Shown here: positions 55,810 through 64,000 of the stretch, piece by piece
Numbering within the stretch: position 1 is the stretch's first letter
Layout: every line of letters starts with the position of its first letter
NCBI GenBank assembly: GCA_013400115.1
Contig: VXBP01007531.1
Span: 188,260 to 252,259, forward strand
From: Rhinopomastus cyanomelas
Taxonomy: Eukaryota > Chordata > Aves > Bucerotiformes > Rhinopomastidae
Length of the DNA stretch: 64,000 nucleotides
Reading direction: 5' to 3'
Made by a program: the position numbers and the translations under genes
The notes under the pieces: model-generated
Databases searched by the model: none
What the model was told of the DNA's origin: nothing
What the model saw: the letters and a program-made list of their open reading frames with translations, nothing else

Positions 55810-58355
55810 GTGCAGCTAACGCAAACCACCGTCTATGCAATAACCTAGAGTATTACTTCACAGCTGTATATCAGGATGATGTACATAGATCTGTTCCGTG
55901 TACTGCTCAGCTTTAGGGTTTAGGTCTCTTCCCCAGGCAGTGAATTGCTGAAGATACAGAGGCCCAGGGACTCTGTGTAAGGCTGCTATGCACAGACCGA
56001 GTGTGATGGCCCTGCTCAGCACAGAGTGACCGTTCTGGGCAGAACAGAGACCTTCTCCCTCTGAGCTGCTTCCCAGACTCAAGCCTGCTGTTTATCTCAC
56101 CACTAATGGACCCTAGGGAAGCGGGTGCATAATCCATTAACAGCAGGACATGCTCAAAAGCCACCTGCTTAACATCAGAACTTTTGCCCTTTGGGATCTC
56201 GTTCCCTAAAGGGTACCATTAACTTAGGAGTAAAACATCAGGGACTGAGTTTTTGTTTCTTCTCCTCCACCCTCCTTGTGTGAAGGAAAGGGAGGTGGTG
56301 TGAAATTTCAGCACTTTTAGAAGAGCAGTCTGCCTTTGACCTCCTTTTTGGCACATCTGGACGCACTCCCCATACCAGGTACAGCTCTGATGACTGCAGT
56401 TAGCTGTCCCTGAGCAGTTCTGTGCGGCTGCAGGTAGAACTGAGGGCCACCACCTCACGGTGTGACCACAGATGGGACAGGAGCTTGGGGAGACAAACGC
56501 TGTCTCTGCTGTAGCTAACTAGGCTCTGCGCCACTGCTGGCCAGTTCTGCCTGTGGCACTGTCTGGGACTGGAAACTCCCAAAGCTCCTGTTCAGCGATT
56601 GGGAAGGGGGGCATTCTGCAGCGTGACAGTGGATGCTGACCTCTGCCTCTTGACCACCTGCAGTGCTAGCTGGTCCTTAGCTCAGACAGATGATTAGCAG
56701 GAACCAGTGGAAGGGTTTGCAGCTTCAAGTCTGACGTTTCTGCCTGGTTCTGTGTTAAAGAGAGTTTTGGGGCCTCAGACCATACTGCTAGTTAGTTCTT
56801 AGCCAGGACATGGCTTGGTTCAGGTGAGCGACACCTGGTGCAGCAGTGTTGCTCTTCCCTTGCTCTCACCCTTGCAGAAGTGTTCCTTAGGCTCCTAAAT
56901 GCTGACTCGATCAAATCTTAGAAAGATCTGCAGAAAACCTTCACTGTTCCCCTGAATTTTGGATGCAGGAGGAATGTGGAAAGTGGTGACGCTTCTCACC
57001 TATCTGTGTCTCTGTAGCTGCCAGACTTGGTAGTGGAGGGGATGGGAAGGAAGGAGAAAGGGACCCGTTCTCAGCCATGCCATCCATGTTTACTCTGTGA
57101 TCCTGGTGGGTTGCATCATCATTCGTGTTTCATTGCCTGCAACATGATGAGAACCCAAGTACCCCTATTTTTCCCTCTGTCAGCACAGAAAGTGCTGAGG
57201 GCTACAAGTACCTGGGTTATACTGAGCTGGGAGGCTCCCCTCAGCTCTCAGTTTGTGATCTTTCCTCAAGGTCAGATCAACAGTACAGCTGGCTGAGGAG
57301 GCTTTTTCCTCCTTCCAGACAGAACAGACAGTGGGAGACCTGTGTGCCCCATCCTGGTTTTGCCTTGGTAGCCTCCCCAGATGGGACAGAGACAGTAGGA
57401 GGGCACTGATCCTACTTGGACAGTTCATGAGCAGTTTCTGGGTGGATGAGTTTTTCAGAAGTAGGCAAGACAGAGCTGCTTGTGAGAACTCTGCGTGACA
57501 CAATGGGAACATCTGGGCTGTGGGATAGGGAGGGTAGAAGGCAGTGTGCTCAGCTCTCAGCTTTCCTGAAATCTCCCAGGTGCCTCGGAGCAATTCTGTT
57601 TCCTTTCTGGGTACTGCAGGTATGAAACTACTTCTGAGCTGAACCGTGAAGGACCTTAAAGGGCTGTTTTCTAAACCATAAATTCAACCACAGATTAATG
57701 AGCAATGCAGTTGTTGCTCCTGCAGTTGCTGTGCATGGAGTCACAGCCTGACAGATTTATCCATATTAGTCCTGGGGATGGAGGAGATGCTGTTTGTTCT
57801 GTTGTGGGCAGGATGAACGAGCATTGTGAAGGTTAGTAGGGAAAACAATTGTGGCTGTGTTGAAACTCCACATTCCCCTATAGCCTGTTTGTGGTTGCAG
57901 TGCTATCAGTGACTCTTCTGGGCAGATTTTGTGGTGTGAAAGGAGCTGCAGTTTGAGCTGTATTGAAACACTGACCCACTTCATGTGTAATAACCAGGCT
58001 CTCGTGTCTCAGAGAAATGCTGCGCTGGGGGTCAGGGTTTGGCTGTTGTTCCGTGGGTTCATGCTGATCTGCCCCCACTTTTGTAAACCAAGGAGGGTCG
58101 CAGAAGTTTCCTTCTTCCACACGACTTTGGGAGGAAGCAGAGTTTGAGTATGGGGCATCCCCTTGTATATGTCCTCCTCTCCCCTGCCTGATGCAGACTA
58201 ACAATGGAGACAATCATTTTGGAGGGAGAAGGGAGGAAGCGCTGCGGCGTTTTGTACGCTGGCGCTTTGTTTATAAAATGATTTTATGGACAAGGCTGTA
58301 AAATGATCTCTGAAGTTTTTTTCAAGCACACTAATAAAAAGCATCCTCAGCTTTG
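55810..58355 (+). other. TPCN1: TPCN1 3' UTR (inferred)
   Basis: About 2.5 kb from the stop to the first strong poly(A) signal. No exon or repeat is recognised inside. Confidence 0.6.
58333..58338 (+). terminator. TPCN1: TPCN1 poly(A) signal
   Basis: AATAAA in CACTAATAAAAAGCATC, the first clear plus-strand signal after the stop. The cleavage site is probably about 15-20 bp further on. Confidence 0.65.
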
Positions 58356-59345
58356 TAAAGGCAGTGGCTTCCTTCCCTCCTTACCTTGCTAGCCCAGAAG
58401 CAGGGCTTGGTGGCAGCTCTGAAGGGTTTGCAGAGTGTTTGAAGGGGAGCGGTGCCTGCTTTCCGTCTCTGGTGGCAGCTGCTCACATGGCCATATTTCA
58501 CGTCTGTGCCCTGCCACCAGCTTGGAGCTCTTGTTCCCACATGTTGCAAAGCCCAGCTTTCCTCCTGCCCTCTCTCTGCCATGTTTTACCTGGAAGTTAA
58601 GGTCATGCTTTTCAAAGTGATGTTTGTTAAAGTGACCTCAATGCAGTGTTTAAGGCTGGGTTTTTGGACCCCAAACCCCTTTACTGGTACGTTGGTCCCA
58701 ATTTTGACTGCTTTAGCCCTGGTGTTTATCTCTTCATGAACTTCCAGCAGCTGCCTGTAACTTGTGAGCAGGTTTGGGGCACAGCCCACAGTTGCAGGCA
58801 CTGAGAGAACTAGTTTTAGAAAAAGAAGAAATGGCCCAGGCGCAGAAGGCTGCTGGCACCCTAGGAGAGGGCAGAACCAGGTCTGACCGTTGCTTCTTGC
58901 ACAACAGTCCTTCTGTCCTGCAGGGCTGAGGTGGGGGTTGCCCATGCTGAACAGCAATTTGGGTTGAGCCCTAGGGACCCTCCAACAGGCAGCAGAGGAA
59001 GTGGCCTCCCCACTCCACTTTTCCAGGGACTCTGGGCTACCCCACTGGTATCCCCATCCCAGGGAAGCCGAGTAATGCCCCTCAGCCCTGCTGACAGTGC
59101 TGGGAACACGGTGATGCTGCAGTTCCCAACCATGCAGCCAAACCGGTGACATGTGACTGCTCTTGAGAAACCAACAGCTGGTGAACCCGGAGGAAACCTC
59201 TTCCTGAGCTGCTGGGGACATCTCTGCTGTGTGGCTGAAGGTGTCAGCCTCAGGCCCCCTGCAGCTGCTGCCTCAGCCCAGACTGTTCCCTCTGCCCCTT
59301 CAGAAGCACCGTGGTGGACCCTCACAGCAAGTAGCACAAGTCAGA
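58356..59345. other. Gap between convergent TPCN1 and SLC8B1
   Basis: About 1 kb with no gene I can name. A 211-codon minus-strand frame (58586-59221) has no recognisable domain. Confidence 0.5.
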
Positions 59346-60159
59346 GTTGGGTCTGTGTTTGGGTTTTTTATTGCAAATTAGTTTTATAGTCAGAACCCAG
59401 TCTCGCCAGAGGCTGACACTGGCTGTTGAAACCTCCAAGCCCTCTCCTAAAGCTCTGTCCATGTGAAGAGGAAGAGAACAGTAGGATCTGAAACTCAAAT
59501 TGAAAAACACAGCTTAAAAAAGCAGGGTTAACAAGCCTCCTGTGGTGCTGTGGTGGGTTTTTGCTCCAGGTTTGCTCACATTAGAACCACTCACTGCAGT
59601 GGAGCTCTGTCTCACTCTAACTCCACCTCACTTTGCCTCTGCTGTTCTTTCAAACCCCCAGTGTGAACAGGTTCTGTCCTTTGCCATGACCAACTTGTGC
59701 TCAGATCTCTGCAGGGTCAGACCCCGTGAGGCAGGGGCTGCCACTGCCCCATCCCAGAGCACTGGGGTAAAAAGAATGGAGAGCAAAGGCAAGAGGCTGG
59801 AGCTCTGCTGTGGCCCTAGGATGGAGCTGCCCTCTCCTCTGCCCCTGCCACTGACTCCAGAGGAAGCAGAGGGCTTAACCTCGCCCTGCTGAGAGCCACC
59901 TTGAGTCAAACAAGATTAAACACAGTGGAGCTAATGACTAACAGCTCCTTTCCCTTTCCTGAAACACAAATAAACCAATGCCTTCCAGAATGCAAAGGCT
60001 GGGCTCGCATGTGATGCCTCCAGCATGTGCTGGGCTTGGGGTCAAGGAGCCCTTGTGCCCTGGCGTGGGCAGGGCAGGGGACAGCAAGGCCCTGATCCAG
60101 TGGGCAGAGCAAGAGCCAAGGGTGGGTAAGTGTCTGTGTCCTGCCAGTGCTGGGGCTGC
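59346..60159 (-). other. SLC8B1: SLC8B1 3' UTR (inferred)
   Basis: It runs from the stop at 60160 leftward to the minus-strand poly(A) signal at 59367-59372. No other gene is seen. Confidence 0.55.
59367..59372 (-). terminator. SLC8B1: SLC8B1 poly(A) signal
   Basis: TTTATT on the plus strand, which is AATAAA on the minus strand, in the context CAATAAAAAACCC, about 790 bp past the stop. Confidence 0.55.
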
Positions 60160-60357
60160 TCAGGGAGCAGAGAGCTGGATCACCTTGAACTCTGTCAGCA
60201 GAGCCACACAGAGGAAGGCTAGGTAGTAGAGGATGAGGCAAATGCCATATGCCTTGCCCAGCTGGAAGCACTGCGCGGGCACTGACACAAAGGAGAAGAC
60301 CAAGCTCAGCCCCAGGGCTCCGGCGAGGATCCACACCAGGAGGCTGTCGGGCTCCAG
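60160..60357 (-). CDS. SLC8B1: SLC8B1 last coding exon (stop codon)
   Basis: LEPDSLLVWILAGALGLSLV and onward to ALLTEFKVIQLSAP, stop TGA at 60162-60160. The last two membrane helices. Phase 0 in. Confidence 0.96.
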   Translation of the reverse strand: MEPDSLLVWILAGALGLSLVFSFVSVPAQCFQLGKAYGICLILYYLAFLCVALLTEFKVIQLSAP

Positions 60358-63300
60358 CTGCCAGAGAGATGAGTGGTGCTGAGTGACACTGGGAAGCTGC
60401 TGCCAGCCTGACCAATGCCACCATGTCATGCAGCCTTACCTTCACCACTAGCTGGCTGCTGGTCATCTGCAGCAGACAGCCAAGTCCCACTCCAACTAAG
60501 ATGTCTGGGACATGTTCAGGATGGGACACAGCATGGGGGACTCCAGGGATGCAACCGAGATTGCCACACCCCCACGGTTGTTACTTCAGCCCTGTTGCCT
60601 GTTTGTGGCAAACACAGCCTGGAGAAGTTGTTTCAGCCCAGCTGGGGATCACAAAAGCCCTCCCAGAGGCTGCCACAGCCTCTTCCCCTACTTCCCTTTG
60701 GCAGACCCCAAATCTGCCTGACTCCAGCCCATACCCAGACCCTACTGGTGTGGGACAGCAGTGGTGGTTTCATCTCTGTGTATCACGAATATGATGGAGT
60801 CTCCTTCACTGGAGCAGTTTAAGACCCGCCTGGATGTGTTCCTATGTGGCCTGGTGTAGGTGATCCTGCTGTGGCAAGTGGATTGGACTAGATGATCTTT
60901 CAAAGTCCCTTCCAATCCCTAATGATTCTATGATACACTGGTTGGGCGCCTGGGACGTTCTGGGATTGCTTCTGCCCAGCTTCTTCCCAAGGGCAGAGGG
61001 TCCCTCTACTCACTGAGGCAGCCCTTGCCCTGAACACCACCACCATCTCCCCCCAGCACCCAAAAAGGATACTGAAGATGATGCCCCCAAAGCAGGCAGA
61101 GAAGGCCATACGGGGGTAGCCCTGCCGTGCCATGGTGAGGTCCGAGAAGGTGTCTGTGGAGAGACAAAGGGAGACCTGAGAGGATGCCAAGAAGACAAGG
61201 ATGGCTGGGCTGACCTTGGAGCACTGCGGGGAGCCCCTCACCACCAATGCTGTTGCCCCAGGCCAGCAGTGTCAAGCCCAGCACAGTGTTGCTCAGCTGG
61301 AAGATGATGCCCAGGGTGCGCAGGATGTTCACCAGCTCTGTGGCTGCAGCATTAATCCACATGGCGCTGGCAAGAAACCCCAGGAAGGCAAATACCTACC
61401 AGGCAGAGGAGTAAGCTGGTCCCTGGGACATCCCCCCCAGGACCTTGCACATCTCTGAGCAGCCATGGGGGACCACAAGGAGATCTTGGCTCTTCCTCTG
61501 CCCCCAGGACCCTCTGCCCAGTCCAGAGCAGGGTGGGCTGGTCCGAGTGGGGGGTTCCAGGCTGAGTGGGCACCTTACCCAGTGGTACTTGGGTGGCTCC
61601 TCATTGCTTGTGGCGATGAAAGTGATGATAGCCAGGATGGAGCCAGCCAGTATGGCCAGTCCCCAGACTGGGAAGACACCCTGGATCTGGTACAGCGCAT
61701 CTGCACATGGTGGAGAGAAAGGGCATCAGAGCAGTTCCACAGGCAATACATGGGTTGGGGCAGGATCCAACCAGGGTCATGGTATGAGGCAAAGCCTGGT
61801 ACCATGAAGCTCCCTCTTCCCCAAGCCCTTGTGTGGCTGCTCCCCTCTGTGCCTCAGTTTCCTCAGGCCAGGCCTGCCTCTTTTTTCCCCCAGGACCAGG
61901 ATGTGGGGGGTCCAAACCCCTACCCCTAGGGGAAGGATGAACTCATCCAGCTACATACTAGTCCCCCTAGCTTGGCTCTTTGCTGGCCAATCCTCCCCTC
62001 CCCAGAAGGAGTGCCAGCTCCATAAGACTCTGCCATTCCCATTTGGTGGCCTCTCGGTCCTGTCCCCTCCTGGGTGTCCAGGGCTCTTACAGGTGCCTGA
62101 CTTCAGGGTAAGAATGCAGAGCAGGGGGCTGGTGAGGATGTGCAGGCAGTTGAGGGGTCTCTTCCAGTTCAGGTCATCCTTGTCGGGGTCCACAACAGGA
62201 ACAGTGAGCAGCAGCACCAGCTCCACAGGCATCTGAGAAGAGTGGCTGTGAGCAGGGATGTGGGTCTCCTGAGAAAGGGCATCTCAGAAGCTGCCCTATG
62301 ACCAATCTCCAATCCACAGTCCCTGTCCCACCATCCCCATTGCAAAGCCCAGGGGTGATGCAGCCAGCAGGGAAGAGGACACCCCACATGATGGTACTTC
62401 CCAGCTCGTGTGTCCCCCATACTCACCCTAAGGACCTTGAAGAGCCGCCAGTACCAGGGCTTCCTCCTCCACTTGCGGTAGTCCAGGGGGTTCAGGGCAG
62501 CAGTAAGGATGTGCAAGGAAGTCTCCCGTGAGGGGAGCAGTGGCTGGTACTCCTCACCTGAGAGGATCCACAACAGCTGAGTGGGGAAGGGACCCCCTCC
62601 TCCAACCCTTCCAGCATGTGGCTGCAATTTCTGCACAGTCCCAGGGCAATGTCCCGGCCCTAGGGGAGCCCTTGGCAATGGCCACCCTGTGCACTGATCA
62701 TGGATGCTGCAGCCTGGGACCCCAGACCACCCCTAAGGGTAGAGCAGATCCAGTCCCCAGCCTGGGGGCAATAATATACCATAGTCCCCACTGCTTGTGC
62801 CTGAGGATTCCTGCTCTTCAGCATCTGCTGGCATCTCTACGGCAAGAGAAGAGAGAGATGGTGGAGTAAGAGCCCGGCACACCAGGGATCTTGTTGGCAC
62901 AGCCAGGGCGGGGCCCTTACCTGGCTCCCAGGATCCTGGGGGTGTCAGCCTTTCTTGTTGCTGCCTCCGGTGAATCCAGGTGCAGAGCACCACAGTGAGG
63001 ACATAGAAAACATAGAGCCCCAGGTACCCTAGGATGGGGAAATGATGCGGGGGTTACAGTACCCCTAGGCTGCTCCCACCACCCCACAGCTCCATTGTCC
63101 TGTAGTGCTCACCCAGGGCCTCTCCCAGCGTGATTCTGCCAAAATACATGACCATGAAGGTGAGAAAAACAGCCACCATGTAGAAGATTACATCCCTGAG
63201 GAAGGGCCTGGAGGCAGCTGTGAAAGGCTTGACCAGGGCAATGCCCCCAGCCACCACTGTGGTCACAAACACGCCAGCACCTGCCATCACAACGGGGGTC

Positions 63301-63933
63301 TTTCAGGGGAACCATCGCCTGGCCCCACAGTGTCTTCCTTTTCACCTCCCACAGAGTCAGCAGCCCCCAGGAAGGAGCTGGCACTGGGGATCTCCTCACC
63401 AAAGACGGCCCCAATAGCTAGTCCTGCTGTCCGGGGGTTGGAGAAGGCCACCACGGCACTGAAGACATCTGGCGCCCCATTGCCAAAGGCCAGGAAGGTG
63501 ACACCATGAAGAGGGGAAGTCAAAGAAAAAAGCTAGTGGTGGCCTCCCAACACCACAGGGCCATGGCCTCACTAGTGCCTCAGGCACAGACTGACCAGCC
63601 TCTCTGGGCACAGTGCCAAGGGGACATCAAATGACCCCAGTACAGCCACCTCCCCCCTGCCCTGTCCGTGTGTGCCCTCGCCAGCCGAGGTGCCCCATGC
63701 CCTGCCAAGGATACTGCCACGTTGTGAGAGAGCTTCAGGGTGGTGGAGATGGCTGACAAGTTGGGGCAGAAGCTGGAAGAGTAAAGGAAGAGGAAGGTGG
63801 AGAGGGCTGCTAGGGCTGCTCCAGAGCCACAGGGCTCCTCACTCACCCCAGGAACCCTCCTCCTTTGCAGGGCTACTCACAACTTCTCTGCCGTCACACC
63901 GAGGATGATGAACAGGTACAGGAGCCAGAGAGC
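60160..63933 (-). CDS. SLC8B1: SLC8B1 (NCLX), mitochondrial Na+/Ca2+ exchanger (3' part, 13 exons, truncated by window)
   Basis: NCLX extrudes Ca2+ from the mitochondrial matrix in exchange for Na+ or Li+ (family knowledge). Thirteen exons on the minus strand, read from right to left, give 480 residues plus a stop, covering human residues from about 104 to 584. Alpha-1 repeat: GVTFLAFGNGAPDVFSAVV then FGAGVFVTTVVAG. Alpha-2 repeat: LGLTLLAWGNSIGDTFSDLT then FGGIIFNILVGVG. These hold the GNGAPD and GNSIGD ion-coordinating boxes. Hydrophobic segments flank both, with an acidic matrix loop (DAEEQESSGTSSGDYGEEY) between. The signal and transit part and first helices lie right of the window. Two introns carry U12-type donors. 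The human PKA site context (RRGS in the loop, from memory) is not seen. It converges with TPCN1. Confidence 0.96.
60440..60504 (-). CDS. SLC8B1: SLC8B1 exon, end of alpha-2
   Basis: ILVGVGLGCLLQMTSSQLVV and K. It enters in phase 1 completing Asn (A/AC), after a U12-type intron. Confidence 0.95.
60505..61072 (-). other. SLC8B1: U12-type intron in SLC8B1 (alpha-2 repeat)
   Basis: The donor is GTATCCTTT, the minor-spliceosome consensus. A branch-like ATCCTGAAC lies about 10 bases before the CCCAG acceptor, the short spacing typical of U12 introns. The intron contains a CR1 scrap. Confidence 0.85.
60800..60935 (+). repeat. CR1 LINE 3' fragment in SLC8B1 intron
   Basis: GGATTGGACTAGATGATCTT, CCCTTCCAATCCC and ATGATTCTATGAT, the CR1 3' terminus. 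It is antisense to SLC8B1. Confidence 0.92.
61073..61153 (-). CDS. SLC8B1: SLC8B1 exon, alpha-2 core
   Basis: TFSDLTMARQGYPRMAFSAC then FGGIIF. Phase 1 in (completing Asp of GNSIGD), phase 1 out. Confidence 0.96.
61242..61395 (-). CDS. SLC8B1: SLC8B1 exon, GNSIG box
   Basis: VFAFLGFLASAMWINAAATE and onward to LSNTVLGLTLLAWGNSIG. It carries the first half of the alpha-2 repeat. Confidence 0.96.
61579..61700 (-). CDS. SLC8B1: SLC8B1 exon
   Basis: ALYQIQGVFPVWGLAILAGS and onward to TFIATSNEEPPKYHW. One membrane helix and the following loop. Phase 1 in, phase 0 out. Confidence 0.95.
62091..62232 (-). CDS. SLC8B1: SLC8B1 exon
   Basis: MPVELVLLLTVPVVDPDKDD then LNWKRPLNCLHILTSPLL and ILTLKSGT. 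The VPVVDPDKDD-NWKRPLNC block is nearly identical to human. Confidence 0.96.
62427..62557 (-). CDS. SLC8B1: SLC8B1 exon
   Basis: EEYQPLLPSRETSLHILTAA then LNPLDYRKWRRKPWYWRLFK and VLR. The amphipathic end of the central loop. Confidence 0.95.
62780..62836 (-). CDS. SLC8B1: SLC8B1 exon, acidic loop
   Basis: MPADAEEQESSGTSSGDY, a 57-bp exon in the central loop. Phase 1 on both sides. Confidence 0.92.
62921..63028 (-). CDS. SLC8B1: SLC8B1 exon
   Basis: YLGLYVFYVLTVVLCTWIHR then RQQQERLTPPGSWEP. A membrane helix and the start of the loop. Human has RRGS near here by memory; this has no RRxS. Confidence 0.95.
63113..63280 (-). CDS. SLC8B1: SLC8B1 exon, end of alpha-1
   Basis: AGVFVTTVVAGGIALVKPFT and onward to FLTFMVMYFGRITLGEAL. 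Phase 1 on both sides. Confidence 0.96.
63400..63505 (-). CDS. SLC8B1: SLC8B1 exon, alpha-1 core (5' border uncertain)
   Basis: GVTFLAFGNGAPDVFSAVVA then FSNPRTAGLAIGAVF. Protein continuity (HNVA then GVTF) puts the border at 63505, but the two intron bases before it are AT, not AG. The nearest in-frame AG acceptor would start the exon at 63532 and add nine residues (LFSLTSPLH). Confidence 0.8.
63506..63714 (-). other. SLC8B1: U12-type intron in SLC8B1 with apparent GT-AT ends
   Basis: The donor GTATCCTTGG fits the minor-spliceosome consensus. TTTCTTTGAC, a good U12 branch-site match, lies about 14 bases before CTTCAT/GGTGTC. The ending AT is non-canonical. A T-to-G change would restore CAG. 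Confidence 0.7.
63715..63772 (-). CDS. SLC8B1: SLC8B1 exon
   Basis: FCPNLSAISTTLKLSHNVA, the start of the alpha-1 repeat. Phase 2 in, phase 0 out. Confidence 0.95.
63881..63933 (-). CDS. SLC8B1: SLC8B1 exon (first inside window)
   Basis: ALWLLYLFIILGVTAEK and part of Phe, matching the second helix region of human NCLX. Earlier exons lie beyond 64000. Confidence 0.92.
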
Positions 63934-64000
63934 CTGTGGGGTCAGGGATGTCAGATAGAGGGATTGGTGGGGTTCCCAGGCCCCCACAAGCAGTGCTGTG

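Noticed and set aside
58586..59221. 211-codon minus-strand frame as a gene between TPCN1 and SLC8B1
   Set aside because: No domain, no splice context, and it lies between the poly(A) signals of two well-supported genes.

Overview
This is vertebrate nuclear DNA, almost certainly from a bird. The genes are split into many short exons with standard splice sites, most interspersed repeats are CR1 LINE copies (including a reverse-transcriptase fragment), and the gene order DDX54 - RITA1 - TPCN1 - SLC8B1 is the order I remember for mammals (human 12q24.13). I cannot name the species. Gene names rest on reading the conceptual translations against remembered human proteins. Exon borders were placed by hand from splice sites, reading phase and protein continuity.

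Layout. (1) 1-2819, minus strand: the first eleven coding exons of DDX54, a nucleolar DEAD-box RNA helicase; the rest lies left of the window. (2) 2820-2927: a CpG-rich promoter shared head to head with RITA1. (3) 2928-3777, plus strand: RITA1 in two coding exons, a small RBPJ- and tubulin-binding regulator of Notch signalling. (4) 3778 to about 8640: an intergenic stretch in which I find no gene; IQCD, which sits here in mammals, is not recognisable. (5) About 8640-58355, plus strand: TPCN1, the two-pore channel 1 of endolysosomes. It has a CpG-island promoter with four CCAAT boxes, a first coding exon at 9946, a first intron of nearly 20 kb, and 27 coding exons that join in frame to 817 residues (human 816). 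A second possible first exon lies at 27726. (6) About 59346-64000, minus strand: SLC8B1 (NCLX), the mitochondrial Na+/Ca2+ exchanger. Thirteen exons give the C-terminal 480 residues; the N-terminal exons lie right of the window.

TPCN1 and SLC8B1 converge tail to tail about 1 kb apart, and both move Na+/Ca2+ across organelle membranes. That is notable, but no joint regulation can be read from the sequence.

Points worth a second look: two U12-type (minor spliceosome) introns in SLC8B1, one of which seems to end in AT rather than AG; a 15-bp tandem duplication that makes two identical splice donors in TPCN1 and could add five residues to segment IIS1; an Asn-to-Asp change in the TPC1 domain II pore filter; an in-frame alternative first exon of TPCN1; a GC-AG intron in DDX54 and a short DDX54 N-terminus beside a minisatellite; a perfect 14-bp hairpin in a TPCN1 intron; and a CpG-rich, TATA-bearing block in TPCN1 intron 1 that may be an old LTR. 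I see no CRISPR array, tRNA, rRNA or bacterial-type system.
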